The notes under the pieces were generated by a model that made no database searches, was not told the origin of the DNA, and saw only the letters and a program-made list of their open reading frames with translations. Both the position numbers and the translations under genes were made by a program. A DNA stretch of 22,175 nucleotides from Lachnospiraceae bacterium UBA7225 (GTDB lineage: Bacteria > Bacillota > Clostridia > Lachnospirales > Lachnospiraceae), in the NCBI GenBank assembly GCA_002473385.1, contig DKTR01000137.1, forward strand, positions 4,010 through 26,184, written 5' to 3'. Shown here piece after piece: positions 6,985 through 13,780 of this stretch. How positions within the stretch are numbered: the stretch's first letter is position 1; every line of letters begins with the position of its first letter.

Positions 6985-6993
6985 TGCAGAAGG
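6975..6993 (+). promoter_or_regulatory. Ribosome binding site and AGG start of the minor capsid gene
   Basis: GGTGGAGTGA (6975-6984) precedes AGG 6991 with a gap of six to nine bases. The in-frame TGA 6982-6984 leaves only TGC and AGA before the AGG. An ATG at 6984 overlaps the upstream stop, but its frame ends after 16 codons at 7034. Confidence 0.7.
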
Positions 6994-7422
6994 AAGATAA
7001 ACACTACGATTGGCGGTATTACGATCCAGCTTGATACAAAGCGGCTTGACGGGAACTTAAGGGAAGCACAGGCGCTTTTAAACCAGCAGGTTGTGTCTGA
7101 CTCTGATCCGTATGTACCGTTCTCGCAGGGCGGACTGCGTGGCAGTGTGCGATACCCGGATGGGATTTATGGCGGTGAGATCGAGTACGATTCCCCGTAT
7201 GCCCATTATCAGTATATGGGAGAAATATATGGTCCCAATATCCCGGAGAAAGATACGGAGGGTAATATTATCGGCTGGTGGTCCCCTCCGGTGAAAGCTC
7301 CGACGGGAAGACCTCTGGCATATTATACTGCCGGAACCGGTCCACATTGGTTTGAGACTGCAAAAGCGGCGCACGGTAAGAAATGGATCGATCTGGTGAA
7401 GCGGACTGCTGGAAAGGGGTAA
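6991..7422 (+). CDS. Minor capsid protein (Minor_capsid_2-like), AGG start
   Basis: This encodes 143 residues from AGG 6991, giving x-KINTTIGGITIQLDTKRLDG and then the conserved LREAQALLNQQVVSDSDPYVPF helix. The body holds the family pattern SQGGLRGSVRYP, YAHYQYMGEIYGPNIP, PTGRPLAYYTAGTGPHWFE and a C-terminal AKAAHGKKWIDLVK helix. It matches the Minor_capsid_2 (PF11114)-like proteins that act at the head-tail junction. The only conventional fallback, GTG 7093, would remove about 34 conserved residues and lacks a ribosome binding site. In many related phages this gene lies between the Minor_capsid_1 and Minor_capsid_3 genes; here it is displaced upstream to beside the portal gene. Confidence 0.8.
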   Translation, partial: RKINTTIGGITIQLDTKRLDGNLREAQALLNQQVVSDSDPYVPFSQGGLRGSVRYPDGIYGGEIEYDSPYAHYQYMGEIYGPNIPEKDTEGNIIGWWSPPVKAPTGRPLAYYTAGTGPHWFETAKAAHGKKWIDLVKRTAGKG

Positions 7423-7426
7423 TGAG

Positions 7427-8695
7427 ATGTTACCGCCGGATTATTTTACAGGAAAAGAAGACCGGCTTCTCGAGCTATATCAGAAGTGGGAAGAGTTTGT
7501 AATGCAGGATATTGCCAGACGTCTGTTATCTGCCGGACAGATGACCGGCACGGCTGACAGGCTGGTCTGGAAGCTGCAGCAGGCAGGAATGCACCGGGAA
7601 GCCATCATAAAGAAGCTGTCAGCGCTTACAGGATTGACCACAAAAGAGCTGAAAACACTCCTGCAGGATACAGTGCTGGCTTCGTGGCAGGATGAAGCGG
7701 AAACCCTGGAACAGATTGGCATTGTCCTGACGGATCCGCTTGGAAATCCCCGGATTATTGAGGTTATGGATGCCGAATATAAAAAATCCCTGGCAGAACT
7801 GGAAAACCTCACGCGGACCACGATGGATAAAACACAGCAGGATCTGATCAGCCTGCTGGATGATGCGGAAATGCGTGTATCAGCGGGAACGCAGAGCTAT
7901 AACATGGCGATCTGCCAGGTGCTGGATGAATACGCCGGAAAAGGAATCAAAGTCCGGTATCCGACAGGCACGGAGCTTACGCTTGAAGCTGCTGTCAGAA
8001 TGTGTGTGGTTACGTCCATGAACCAGACGGCAGCGCAGATCACAAACCAGTATGTAACTGAAACGGGCAGCAACTATGTTCTGTTCAGCGCGCATCCGGG
8101 AGCAAGGACAGCCAGGGACGGACAGCCAGTATATGCCGGGCATGACACCTGGCAGGGAAGGGCTTTTTCCATCAGAGGGAGTGAGCCGGGATATCCGAAC
8201 CTGCTGGAATCCACCGGATATGATATCGACCCGGTTACCGGACAGGGGACAGTAGTGGATCCACTGGGTGCGCATGGATATAACTGCAGACATTCCCACC
8301 GCGTATGGGATAAGCGTCTGAAGAACCCATGGAGAGATGAGAATGGGAATCTGCTCCTGGGAAGCGGGGAAACCCTGTCAGCAGAAGAGAATGAAAGGCG
8401 CTACAAGCTCCAGCAGAAGCAGAGAGCCATGGAGCGCGGTATCCGGAAAACGAAGCGCGAGCTGCTGATGAAGAAGCATGAGATTAATGGGATTGCAGAG
8501 ACCGATGTGCGTTCTGTCCTGCAGGAGGATTATGACAGGCTTGCTGCCAGATTAGTGCAGCAGAATAAGGCATACAATGATTTCTGCAAAGAAAACGACC
8601 TGCAGCCGGATTATGTGCGGGTGAAACTGGCTGATTTCGGGAGAAAGCAGCAGGCGGATGCAGATGCCGGGGCAAAGCGTGCAGGCACGAAATAA
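7427..8695 (+). CDS. Phage minor capsid protein 2 (Phage_min_cap2, head morphogenesis)
   Basis: This encodes 422 residues from ATG 7427, with GGAAAGGGG upstream and only four bases after the previous stop. The long helical N-terminal half (about 1-190) is typical of Phage_min_cap2 (PF06152). The diagnostic C-terminal half contains SAHPGARTARDGQPVYAGHD, SIRGSEPGYPNLLESTGYD, VDPLGAHGYNCRHSHRV and a coiled-coil tail with RKTKRELLMKKHEI. The protein is related to SPP1 gp7/Mu gpF-type head morphogenesis proteins, which bind the portal and may pass with DNA into the host. The length is normal. It ends just before the moron promoter. Confidence 0.88.
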   Translation: MLPPDYFTGKEDRLLELYQKWEEFVMQDIARRLLSAGQMTGTADRLVWKLQQAGMHREAIIKKLSALTGLTTKELKTLLQDTVLASWQDEAETLEQIGIVLTDPLGNPRIIEVMDAEYKKSLAELENLTRTTMDKTQQDLISLLDDAEMRVSAGTQSYNMAICQVLDEYAGKGIKVRYPTGTELTLEAAVRMCVVTSMNQTAAQITNQYVTETGSNYVLFSAHPGARTARDGQPVYAGHDTWQGRAFSIRGSEPGYPNLLESTGYDIDPVTGQGTVVDPLGAHGYNCRHSHRVWDKRLKNPWRDENGNLLLGSGETLSAEENERRYKLQQKQRAMERGIRKTKRELLMKKHEINGIAETDVRSVLQEDYDRLAARLVQQNKAYNDFCKENDLQPDYVRVKLADFGRKQQADADAGAKRAGTK

Positions 8696-8719
8696 ATGCA
8701 GTTACCGTATACGGGACTA

Positions 8720-8748
8720 TTCCAATTTGAGGAAAATGATGGTATAAT
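8720..8748 (+). promoter_or_regulatory. Promoter of the moron gene
   Basis: A consensus -10 box TATAAT (8743-8748) follows TTCCAA (8720-8725) with a 17-base spacer. The -35 box is poor (three of six matches), but the -10 is perfect and the spacing is ideal. Transcription would begin near 8755, upstream of ATG 8780. Confidence 0.6.
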
Positions 8749-8779
8749 GAGAAAAAGTGTCGAGGGGAGGACGTGGAGT

Positions 8780-9652
8780 ATGAAAAAAACAGCGGTTGCC
8801 GTATTTGAAGTGATATGTTTCTGGTGCATCCTTGGAATGATGGGACAGTGTGAGAATATGGTAACGTACAGTGACGAATATATCTCATTTGAGTATGATG
8901 CGGATTTTTTGGCATCAATCGAATGTTACGATATTCCCTCAGACGATACATGGAGGCTTAGACTCTATAGCATTGGAACGGCTATGGAAATAGAGGAGAA
9001 AGCTTCTGCGCCAACTGCATCTATTACAATTTCCAGAACTGAACCAGCACTTAAATCCGAGGTATATCCAGATGGAATTGAAAGTTATTATAATTCTGAT
9101 AGAGAAACTCAAAATACATTGGTTAAGCGCGTGGAAGAAAACGAAATTATGGTTGTACCAAAAGATGAAGAAGATATGCCGAGCTACGGGAAGCTGCTGT
9201 ATTGTGATGAAAATACATTTATTACAGCAATGAGAACTGAAACAGGAAAGTTTTCTGAGCAATCAGAATTCGTAAAACATATCTATGATACCGTTTCAGT
9301 GGTAGATACATATGGTCCGGAAAGCTATGCTGAACCAGAAAATGGATTTTATTACAAAAGGATAGCGAGCAATGTATTGATTAGCAACCAGGTGATAAAT
9401 TATGTAAACGAGGCTATCCGGATAATTGAAGCATATCTTGCATTTGAGGCAGATGCGGATACTTCCAAAGAGGAAATGAAAAATCTTTATGAAAGAGTGG
9501 AGCGCTATGTAGAGCAGTCAGCGTATGTACATGATGCGGATGTGGAAAATATACTTTTTCTTGCGGAATATGATTTTGACGGAAACAGTGACATAGAGTT
9601 ACTTGACAGAGTTGACGATCTCAAAATGATCTGTGGGTTAGAGGACAAATGA
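8780..9652 (+). CDS. Exported moron protein of unknown function
   Basis: This encodes 290 residues from ATG 8780, with GGGGAGG and GTGGAG upstream. Earlier in-frame ATGs (8696 and near the -10 box) precede the expected transcript start and are not used. The N-terminus is M-KK followed by a hydrophobic segment to about residue 22 (a signal peptide or membrane anchor). The residues around the Cys in GMMGQC do not make a good lipobox. The rest is acidic, rich in Asp/Glu/Tyr/Ser, with a C-terminal helical part. Such surface proteins expressed on their own from prophages may alter phage adsorption or host physiology, but I recognise no family. The more AT-rich codon use and the private promoter and terminators suggest later acquisition into the structural operon. 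Confidence 0.75.
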   Translation: MKKTAVAVFEVICFWCILGMMGQCENMVTYSDEYISFEYDADFLASIECYDIPSDDTWRLRLYSIGTAMEIEEKASAPTASITISRTEPALKSEVYPDGIESYYNSDRETQNTLVKRVEENEIMVVPKDEEDMPSYGKLLYCDENTFITAMRTETGKFSEQSEFVKHIYDTVSVVDTYGPESYAEPENGFYYKRIASNVLISNQVINYVNEAIRIIEAYLAFEADADTSKEEMKNLYERVERYVEQSAYVHDADVENILFLAEYDFDGNSDIELLDRVDDLKMICGLEDK

Positions 9653-9684
9653 AATAAAAGAAGTGAAATTATAACAGCAAGCAG

Positions 9685-9718
9685 AAAGAGCGGCGGAGAA
9701 ATCCGTCGCTCTTTTATA
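9685..9718 (+). terminator. Strong rho-independent terminator after the moron
   Basis: AAAGAGCGGCGGA (9685-9697) pairs with TCCGTCGCTCTTT (9702-9714), 13 pairs with one G-U, around a GAAA tetraloop and followed by TA. The A-rich 5' side makes it potentially bidirectional. Confidence 0.8.
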
Positions 9719-9738
9719 AGATACGTAAAGCGAAACAG

Positions 9739-9762
9739 ACAGCCGTTTAAGGCTGTTTTTTT
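9739..9762 (+). terminator. Second terminator after the moron
   Basis: ACAGCC (9739-9744) pairs with GGCTGT (9751-9756) around GTTTAA, followed by a run of six T. Two tandem terminators would insulate the downstream genes from the moron transcript. Confidence 0.7.
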
Positions 9763-9800
9763 GTACGCAAATTCAAAAACTATCGAGGAGGAATAGTACG

Positions 9801-10448
9801 ATGCTGGTTGAAATCAAGAAAATTAACAAAGAAGAAGTAACGGTCGTGACAAGCCTGGATATAGCAGAGACATTTGAGAAAAGACATGCAGATGTATTAC
9901 GTGATGTGGAGCGCCTTGAATGTTCTGATGATTTTAGAGAGCGCAATTTTGCGCTGTCCTCTTACAAGTCGTTACAGAATAAAACATTACCAATGTACTT
10001 AATAACTCGCGATGGCTTCACGCTTCTGGTTATGGGCTATACCGGGGAAAGGGCTATGCGTTTCAAGGAATCTTATATCTGCCAGTTTAATGCCATGGAA
10101 AAAGCGCTTATTGGAAAAATGAGAGAGCGTGAAAAAGGCATTGCGGTACGCCAGGCTCTTACTAATGCATTGAAGGAATCGCAGGAAAATGAGCGTATGC
10201 ACGGATACGCGTACTCGACATATACCAATGTAATTTATAAATCCATCTTTGGGAAAAGCGCCAGCCAGCTCCGGGAAGAATATGGCATCGGCAAGAAGGA
10301 TAATCTGCGCGACTGCTTCAGCGAAGAAGAGCTGAAGGCGGTGCAGTCCGCTGAAATGCTGGTGAGCGGTCTCATAAGCTATGGCTGGGGATATGAACAG
10401 ATTAAAGATTTCATACTGAAAAATGTACCGAAACAACTGGCAGCGTGA
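9801..10448 (+). CDS. Rha-family phage regulatory protein
   Basis: This encodes 215 residues from ATG 9801 behind AGGAGGAATAGTACG. Residues 8-105 match Phage_pRha (PF09669): VVTSLDIAETFEKRHADVLRDVE, then a YL ITRDGFTLLVMGYTG core and a MRFKESYICQFNAME helix. The C-terminal half, about 120-215, has a second region with YKSIFGKSASQLREEYG and a cysteine-containing helix. This arrangement (Rha/AntA-like N-terminus plus a helical C-terminal domain) occurs in phage DNA-binding regulators. Rha of phage P22 interferes with growth when integration host factor is absent; here the role is unknown. Its place inside the structural operon, between a moron and an unusual tRNA, is odd for this family. Confidence 0.85.
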   Translation: MLVEIKKINKEEVTVVTSLDIAETFEKRHADVLRDVERLECSDDFRERNFALSSYKSLQNKTLPMYLITRDGFTLLVMGYTGERAMRFKESYICQFNAMEKALIGKMREREKGIAVRQALTNALKESQENERMHGYAYSTYTNVIYKSIFGKSASQLREEYGIGKKDNLRDCFSEEELKAVQSAEMLVSGLISYGWGYEQIKDFILKNVPKQLAA

Positions 10449-10490
10449 AATTAAACCCGAAGGAACGCCAGAACTGAATGAGAACTGGGC

Positions 10491-10534
10491 GGGGCTGATC
10501 TGTAAGAGATTTTTACAGACTGGCTCCGTTTTAT
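10491..10534 (+). terminator. Terminator-like hairpin just before the tRNA
   Basis: GGGGCTGATCTGTAA (10491-10505) pairs with TTACAGACTGGCTCC (10513-10527) with one mismatch and three G-U pairs, around a seven-base loop, followed by GTTTTAT. It ends three bases before the tRNA. It may be a terminator that needs read-through, or a structure that helps process the tRNA 5' end. Confidence 0.55.
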
Positions 10535-10536
10535 AT

Positions 10537-10608
10537 GGCGGATTGGTGTAAAAGGAAGCACAGCGGTCTCCTTAACCGCAGATCGTGGTTCGATCCCACG
10601 GTCCGCAA
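10537..10608 (+). tRNA. Initiator-like tRNA with anticodon CCU (reads AGG)
   Basis: A full cloverleaf is present. The acceptor is GGCGGAT (10537-10543) with GTCCGCA (10601-10607): positions 2-7 pair (7 is U-G) but G1 faces A72. T8 and G9 follow. The D-stem is GTGT/GCAC with loop AAAAGGAA, so A14, G18, G19, A20 and A21 are present. The anticodon stem is GCGGT/ACCGC with loop CTCCTTA, so U33 and anticodon CCU at 10570-10572. The variable loop is AGAT. The T-stem is CGTGG/CCACG with loop TTCGATC. The discriminator is A10608; CCA is not encoded. Features shared with bacterial initiator tRNA are the unpaired 1:72 end, G2:C71, C3:G70, G4:C69, A73, the CCGCAA 3' end, C28-G29-G30, and loop CU-C-x-U-x-A. 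Differences are U31:A39 in place of the third G:C pair, and U11:A24 rather than A11:U24. A conventional reading as elongator tRNA-Arg(CCU) is the alternative, but would not explain the open 1:72 pair. Confidence 0.85.
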
Positions 10609-10689
10609 TTACCCCGCATGGTGGTCTAATCCATGCAGAATCCATACCTGCGGCGGCAGGTCAATAAACACGACCAGGAGGAAAAGAAT

Positions 10690-11289
10690 ATGCAGAAACT
10701 TATTGAAACACTGAAACAGTTTGGTATTGAAGTGCCGGAGGACAAGCAGGCTGAAGTGAAAAAAGCCCTGTCCAAGCATTACAAAAATGCTGCCGAGCAC
10801 GAAAAGGCGGTCTCAAAACTCGAAGGAGAGCGGGACACCTGGAAGGAAAAGGCGGAAACAGCCGAAAGCACACTGCAGAAATTCGAAGGCATTGATCCCG
10901 AACAGATCCAGACGGAACTTAACGACTGGAAGCAGAAAGCAGAAGCTGCCGAGAACAACGCCAAGGTGCAGATCCGGCAGCGCGACCAGCGTGATTTTCT
11001 GAAAACGGAATTTGACAAGCTTGGGATCACATCGGAGAGAACGCGCAGATCCTTGATGGCAGACATCATGGGAGAAGACGGGCTGAAATGGAAAGATGGC
11101 AAATTTATGGGTCTGTCTGATTACCTGGAGGCGGAAAATGCGAAAGACCATTTCTACCAGACACAGGAGGAAAAGGAGCTGGAAGGAAAACAGCAGCAGG
11201 CAGCCGGAAGGGTTCCGAAATTCACGGAGCCGTCACAGGGAAAGCCGAAAGAGCAGCCAGACAATAAACCGGTACCAACAATTTTTTAA
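10690..11289 (+). CDS. Scaffold protein (phage minor structural protein GP20 type)
   Basis: This encodes 199 residues from ATG 10690, which has AGGAGGAAAAGAAT directly upstream; the open frame continues 57 bases further up without a better start. It begins with QKLIETLKQFGIEVPEDKQ, then a long coiled coil (about 30-110) rich in Lys, Glu and Ala, then a C-terminal part with FDKLGITSERTRRSLMADIMG. This is the pattern of the GP20 scaffold family (PF06810), which forms the internal scaffold on which the capsid shell assembles and is then lost. It lies 18 bases before the major capsid gene, the standard order. The C-terminal tail is rich in Gln, Lys and Pro. Confidence 0.88.
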   Translation: MQKLIETLKQFGIEVPEDKQAEVKKALSKHYKNAAEHEKAVSKLEGERDTWKEKAETAESTLQKFEGIDPEQIQTELNDWKQKAEAAENNAKVQIRQRDQRDFLKTEFDKLGITSERTRRSLMADIMGEDGLKWKDGKFMGLSDYLEAENAKDHFYQTQEEKELEGKQQQAAGRVPKFTEPSQGKPKEQPDNKPVPTIF

Positions 11290-11307
11290 ACGAAAGGATG
11301 ATGAATA

Positions 11308-12234
11308 ATGGCTACTGAATCATTAAACATTACGAAACTGAAAGACCTCGCAGGAACAGAAGACGGAAAACTTCTTCTGGCAGAAGAACTGAAGGGGATT
11401 ATCAAAAACGTATCGCGGAAAACGATCTCCAGCATTTTTAAGAACACACTGCTTTCCGGGGATCCGGATGCCGGTACATTAAGCGCAAGAAGATATGCTT
11501 CTGCGCAGTCCAAGCAGTATGGTACGGCAAGGGCAGCAGGAAAGAGTGATACAGGGAAAGCGCTCCCGGTATCTGTGGATATCGACATCAACCGGGAGAT
11601 TTTCGAGGAATACGAGGAAAAAGATATTTCCCTTAACGGCATCCCCGGACTGCTGGCAGAGCGCAAAGTGGCGATCGAGAGTGCAATGGAAAGGGAACTG
11701 GATGAAAAGTTTTTTGAAGTTGCGGTTGATGACGCCATTGGCGGAACTGCTCTGACACCGACTGGCACTACTGTGAAGGATAGACTGTCTGAGCTTGCAC
11801 TTGTCCTTCACACGACAAAGAATGATTTTGTGGATGGCGTGGAGAAGAATGATATCCATGTGGTTTTATCCCCGACAGCGTATGAGGAGATGCGTGATTA
11901 CATCGATACCAAAGCAAATGCCAACGTGCAGACGGATATCGAGGAATTTGGCAGATTCCATGGCGTATGGGTGTATTCCAATAACCATCAGCCGGAAGGT
12001 GTTGAAATGATCGCCATGTGCAAAGGCTCCATTGCCGAGCCGGTAAAAGCGAGCACATACCGTGCCGAGAAAATCCCGTTTTCCGATGCGTACAATGTCG
12101 GGCTCCCGTATTATTATGGCTGCAAACCTGTCATGCCGGATCTGATCTATTACATCAAGGAGGCTTCCGGGGCAGATGACTCCGGGCAGGGCGGTTCCGG
12201 GCAGGGCGACTCTGAGAAAGGAGAAAATAGCTGA
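11308..12234 (+). CDS. Major capsid protein
   Basis: This encodes 308 residues from ATG 11308, with AAAGGATGATGAAT upstream. It is the main shell protein, by position directly after the scaffold gene and by an HK97-like layout: a helical N-arm, LPVSVDIDINREIFEEYEE, a central spine helix with ERKVAIESAMERELDEKFF, a P-domain stretch NDIHVVLSPTAYEEMRDYI, and a C-terminal beta sheet with PFSDAYNVGLPYYYGCKPVM. The last 25 or so residues are an unusual Gly/Ser/Asp linker-like tail (SGADDSGQGGSGQGD) that may be exposed on the particle. The gene keeps a canonical ATG. It overlaps the next small gene as TGATG. Confidence 0.9.
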   Translation: MATESLNITKLKDLAGTEDGKLLLAEELKGIIKNVSRKTISSIFKNTLLSGDPDAGTLSARRYASAQSKQYGTARAAGKSDTGKALPVSVDIDINREIFEEYEEKDISLNGIPGLLAERKVAIESAMERELDEKFFEVAVDDAIGGTALTPTGTTVKDRLSELALVLHTTKNDFVDGVEKNDIHVVLSPTAYEEMRDYIDTKANANVQTDIEEFGRFHGVWVYSNNHQPEGVEMIAMCKGSIAEPVKASTYRAEKIPFSDAYNVGLPYYYGCKPVMPDLIYYIKEASGADDSGQGGSGQGDSEKGENS

Positions 12235-12365
12235 TGACGGTAAAGGATAAGGCAGGTCGGATTCTCACAAGTGGGAATCTGGTAATCTGCAACATGTGGA
12301 AAAAGGCTGGATATAAAGTGATTCCGGAGAAGAAGAGCACCGGAAAACAGAAACAGTCCGGCTAA
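12234..12365 (+). CDS. Small phage protein after the major capsid gene
   Basis: This encodes 43 residues from ATG 12234, whose A is the last base of the capsid gene stop (TGATG); GAGAAAGGAG lies upstream. The product is basic (ITVKDKAGR-type start, a CNMWKKAGYKVIPEKK core and a KQKQSG tail). Small proteins of this size with a 'N-MWKKAGY'-like centre are common beside capsid genes of Clostridia phages, but no function is known. It is too short for most gene callers. The coupled start and the following ribosome binding site (AAAGGAGGGG) support it being a real gene. Confidence 0.6.
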   Translation: MTVKDKAGRILTSGNLVICNMWKKAGYKVIPEKKSTGKQKQSG

Positions 12366-12378
12366 AGGAGGGGACGGC

Positions 12379-12858
12379 ATGGCACTGGTTGATACTGTAT
12401 TTTATGAAGACAAATATGGCGGCAGCGCCATGGATGATGAGCTTTTCGAACGGCTCTGCCGCAAAGCTGAAAACATACTGAACCGTATGACATTTAACCG
12501 CATTTATGCGGCAGATGGCGTATACGGGCAGCGAATACTGCACGGCACACGCGAAGATTTCGAGGCATTTACAGAAGATGAACTGGATGCACTGAAATAC
12601 GGGATGTGCAGCCTGGTGGATGCCATACTGAAACTGGAGAATGCGGAGCAGCAGGCTCTTGCAGGAAATTCAAGCAGCGCGAATATGAAAAGCCGTTCGT
12701 CCGGTGGCGAATCTTTCAGCTATGAGATCCGGAAAACGGTTTATGATGAGGCACTGGCAGACAGGCAGAAGAGAGACGGACTGTTCCGGGATGCATTAAT
12801 GGAGTACATGCAGCCGTGTGCATTCCGGCATAATCCATTTTATGCGGGAAGCTGGTGA
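12379..12858 (+). CDS. Head-tail connector (gp6-like) protein
   Basis: This encodes 159 residues from ATG 12379, with AAAGGAGGGG about six bases upstream. It is mostly helical: an N-terminal segment with DELFERLCRKAENILNRMTFNRI, then EDELDALKYGMCSLVDAILKLE, then a Ser-rich loop (GNSSSANMKSRSSGG) and a C-terminal helix pair. That pattern, and the position between capsid and minor capsid genes, fits a phage connector of the gp6/gp15 (SPP1) type, which forms the ring attached to the portal. The sequence similarity I recognise is moderate. Its stop overlaps the beginning of the next gene region. Confidence 0.75.
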   Translation: MALVDTVFYEDKYGGSAMDDELFERLCRKAENILNRMTFNRIYAADGVYGQRILHGTREDFEAFTEDELDALKYGMCSLVDAILKLENAEQQALAGNSSSANMKSRSSGGESFSYEIRKTVYDEALADRQKRDGLFRDALMEYMQPCAFRHNPFYAGSW

Positions 12859-12863
12859 TTGAT

Positions 12864-13304
12864 ATGCCTGATCCGTTTTACAACAAAACTGTCACAGTCT
12901 GGAACCGGCATGTTGATAGCATCTGGGAAAAAGAAACATGGTTTCCGGCAGTTATCGGAAATGCCCGGCTGCTGGTATCGCGTGGCAACAATATACAGAA
13001 CAGCGGCAACGCGGCGGCAGACAGTGCAAGACTGCATATCAGTGACGAGATCAGCGTCCCCGCAAAGCCGTACCTGCCGCCGGAAGTATGGGGCAGGCTG
13101 CAGCCGGATGAAAAGAAAGCATATTTCACGCTGGACAGCGGAAATGAAAGCTTTTTCACTGAGGGTAATACATCCGGTGTAAACGCGGAAGAGTATGGCG
13201 ATGGATTCTTTTCATTCATGAAAGAGAATTATTCAAACTGTTTCAGAATTACCAGTGTAGACAGATTTGAGATCATACCGCATTTTGAAGTGTGGGGAAA
13301 GTAG
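12864..13304 (+). CDS. Minor capsid protein (Minor_capsid_1-like)
   Basis: This encodes 146 residues from ATG 12864. GTG 12855, inside the upstream stop, is also in frame and would add three residues; GGTGATTGAT makes ATG 12864 the more natural choice. The start PDPFYNKTVTVWNRHVDS is the hallmark of Minor_capsid_1 (PF10665). It is followed by a W-FPAVIGNARLLV strand and a beta-rich body ending in FRITSVDRFEIIPHFEVWGK. The protein is a head-completion/stopper component at the capsid vertex. The next gene is Minor_capsid_3-like; the Minor_capsid_2-like gene that normally lies between them is instead at 6991. Confidence 0.82.
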   Translation: MPDPFYNKTVTVWNRHVDSIWEKETWFPAVIGNARLLVSRGNNIQNSGNAAADSARLHISDEISVPAKPYLPPEVWGRLQPDEKKAYFTLDSGNESFFTEGNTSGVNAEEYGDGFFSFMKENYSNCFRITSVDRFEIIPHFEVWGK

Positions 13305-13310
13305 GTGTAT

Positions 13311-13754
13311 ATGCCGGAAGAAGCAAGACCATTATCTTCAAAAGAATATGATGTCATCGGGCAGGGACTGTTTGAAAAAATCAGCGGATATCCGCAGCTC
13401 CCGGCAGGAGTGAAACTGGATTACCAGTCACTTGACGGAACCGGACATATCGGCTTCATAACGATGCCGGGCGGAAAATACACAAAGGAATATGTCACCG
13501 GTGGTTTCGAAGCGCAGCTTCCGTTCCAGATGTGCTATAAGCTGGCAGCGACCGGAAACAGCCAGATGCTGGCGGCTGAGAAGGTAATGGACGGAATCGC
13601 AGATTACCTGGAAGAAAATCCTGGCATGAATCTGAGCGGGGGCAGGGAGGTGACAGAAATCGTAATGAATTCTGTCACTTACCGGAGCAGTGCAGAGGAT
13701 GATGGCAGCATGGTGTTTGTCAGAAATGGAACTGTAAAATACGAAAAATTATGA
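13311..13754 (+). CDS. Minor capsid / tail completion protein (Minor_capsid_3-like)
   Basis: This encodes 147 residues from ATG 13311; GTG 13305 directly after the upstream stop is a possible start adding two residues. The ribosome binding site is GGGGAAAG. It contains DVIGQGLFEKISGYPQLPAGVKLD, GTGHIGFITMPGG and a YVTGGFEAQLPFQMCYKLAA stretch. These match Minor_capsid_3 (PF12691), which in related phages joins the tail to the head-completion ring. A helix near 85-100 (AAEKVMDGIADYLEENP) and a final beta strand pair complete it. It lies between Minor_capsid_1 and the major tail gene in the standard order. Confidence 0.82.
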   Translation: MPEEARPLSSKEYDVIGQGLFEKISGYPQLPAGVKLDYQSLDGTGHIGFITMPGGKYTKEYVTGGFEAQLPFQMCYKLAATGNSQMLAAEKVMDGIADYLEENPGMNLSGGREVTEIVMNSVTYRSSAEDDGSMVFVRNGTVKYEKL

Positions 13755-13780
13755 ATTTGTTATGAAAGGATGATGAAAAA

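Noticed and set aside
6984..7034. Short ATG frame overlapping the upstream stop (TGATG) as a gene, or as a frameshift start for the minor capsid gene
   Set aside because: It encodes only 16 residues. The other AGG genes have no equivalent ATG-led frame, so a shared AGG explanation is simpler than a frameshift.
10537..10608. Ordinary elongator tRNA-Arg(CCU) carried to match codon use
   Set aside because: It is possible, but the unpaired 1:72 end, G2:C71/C3:G70/G4:C69 with A73, and the initiator-like anticodon loop are not expected in an elongator, and it would leave the six AGG starts unexplained.
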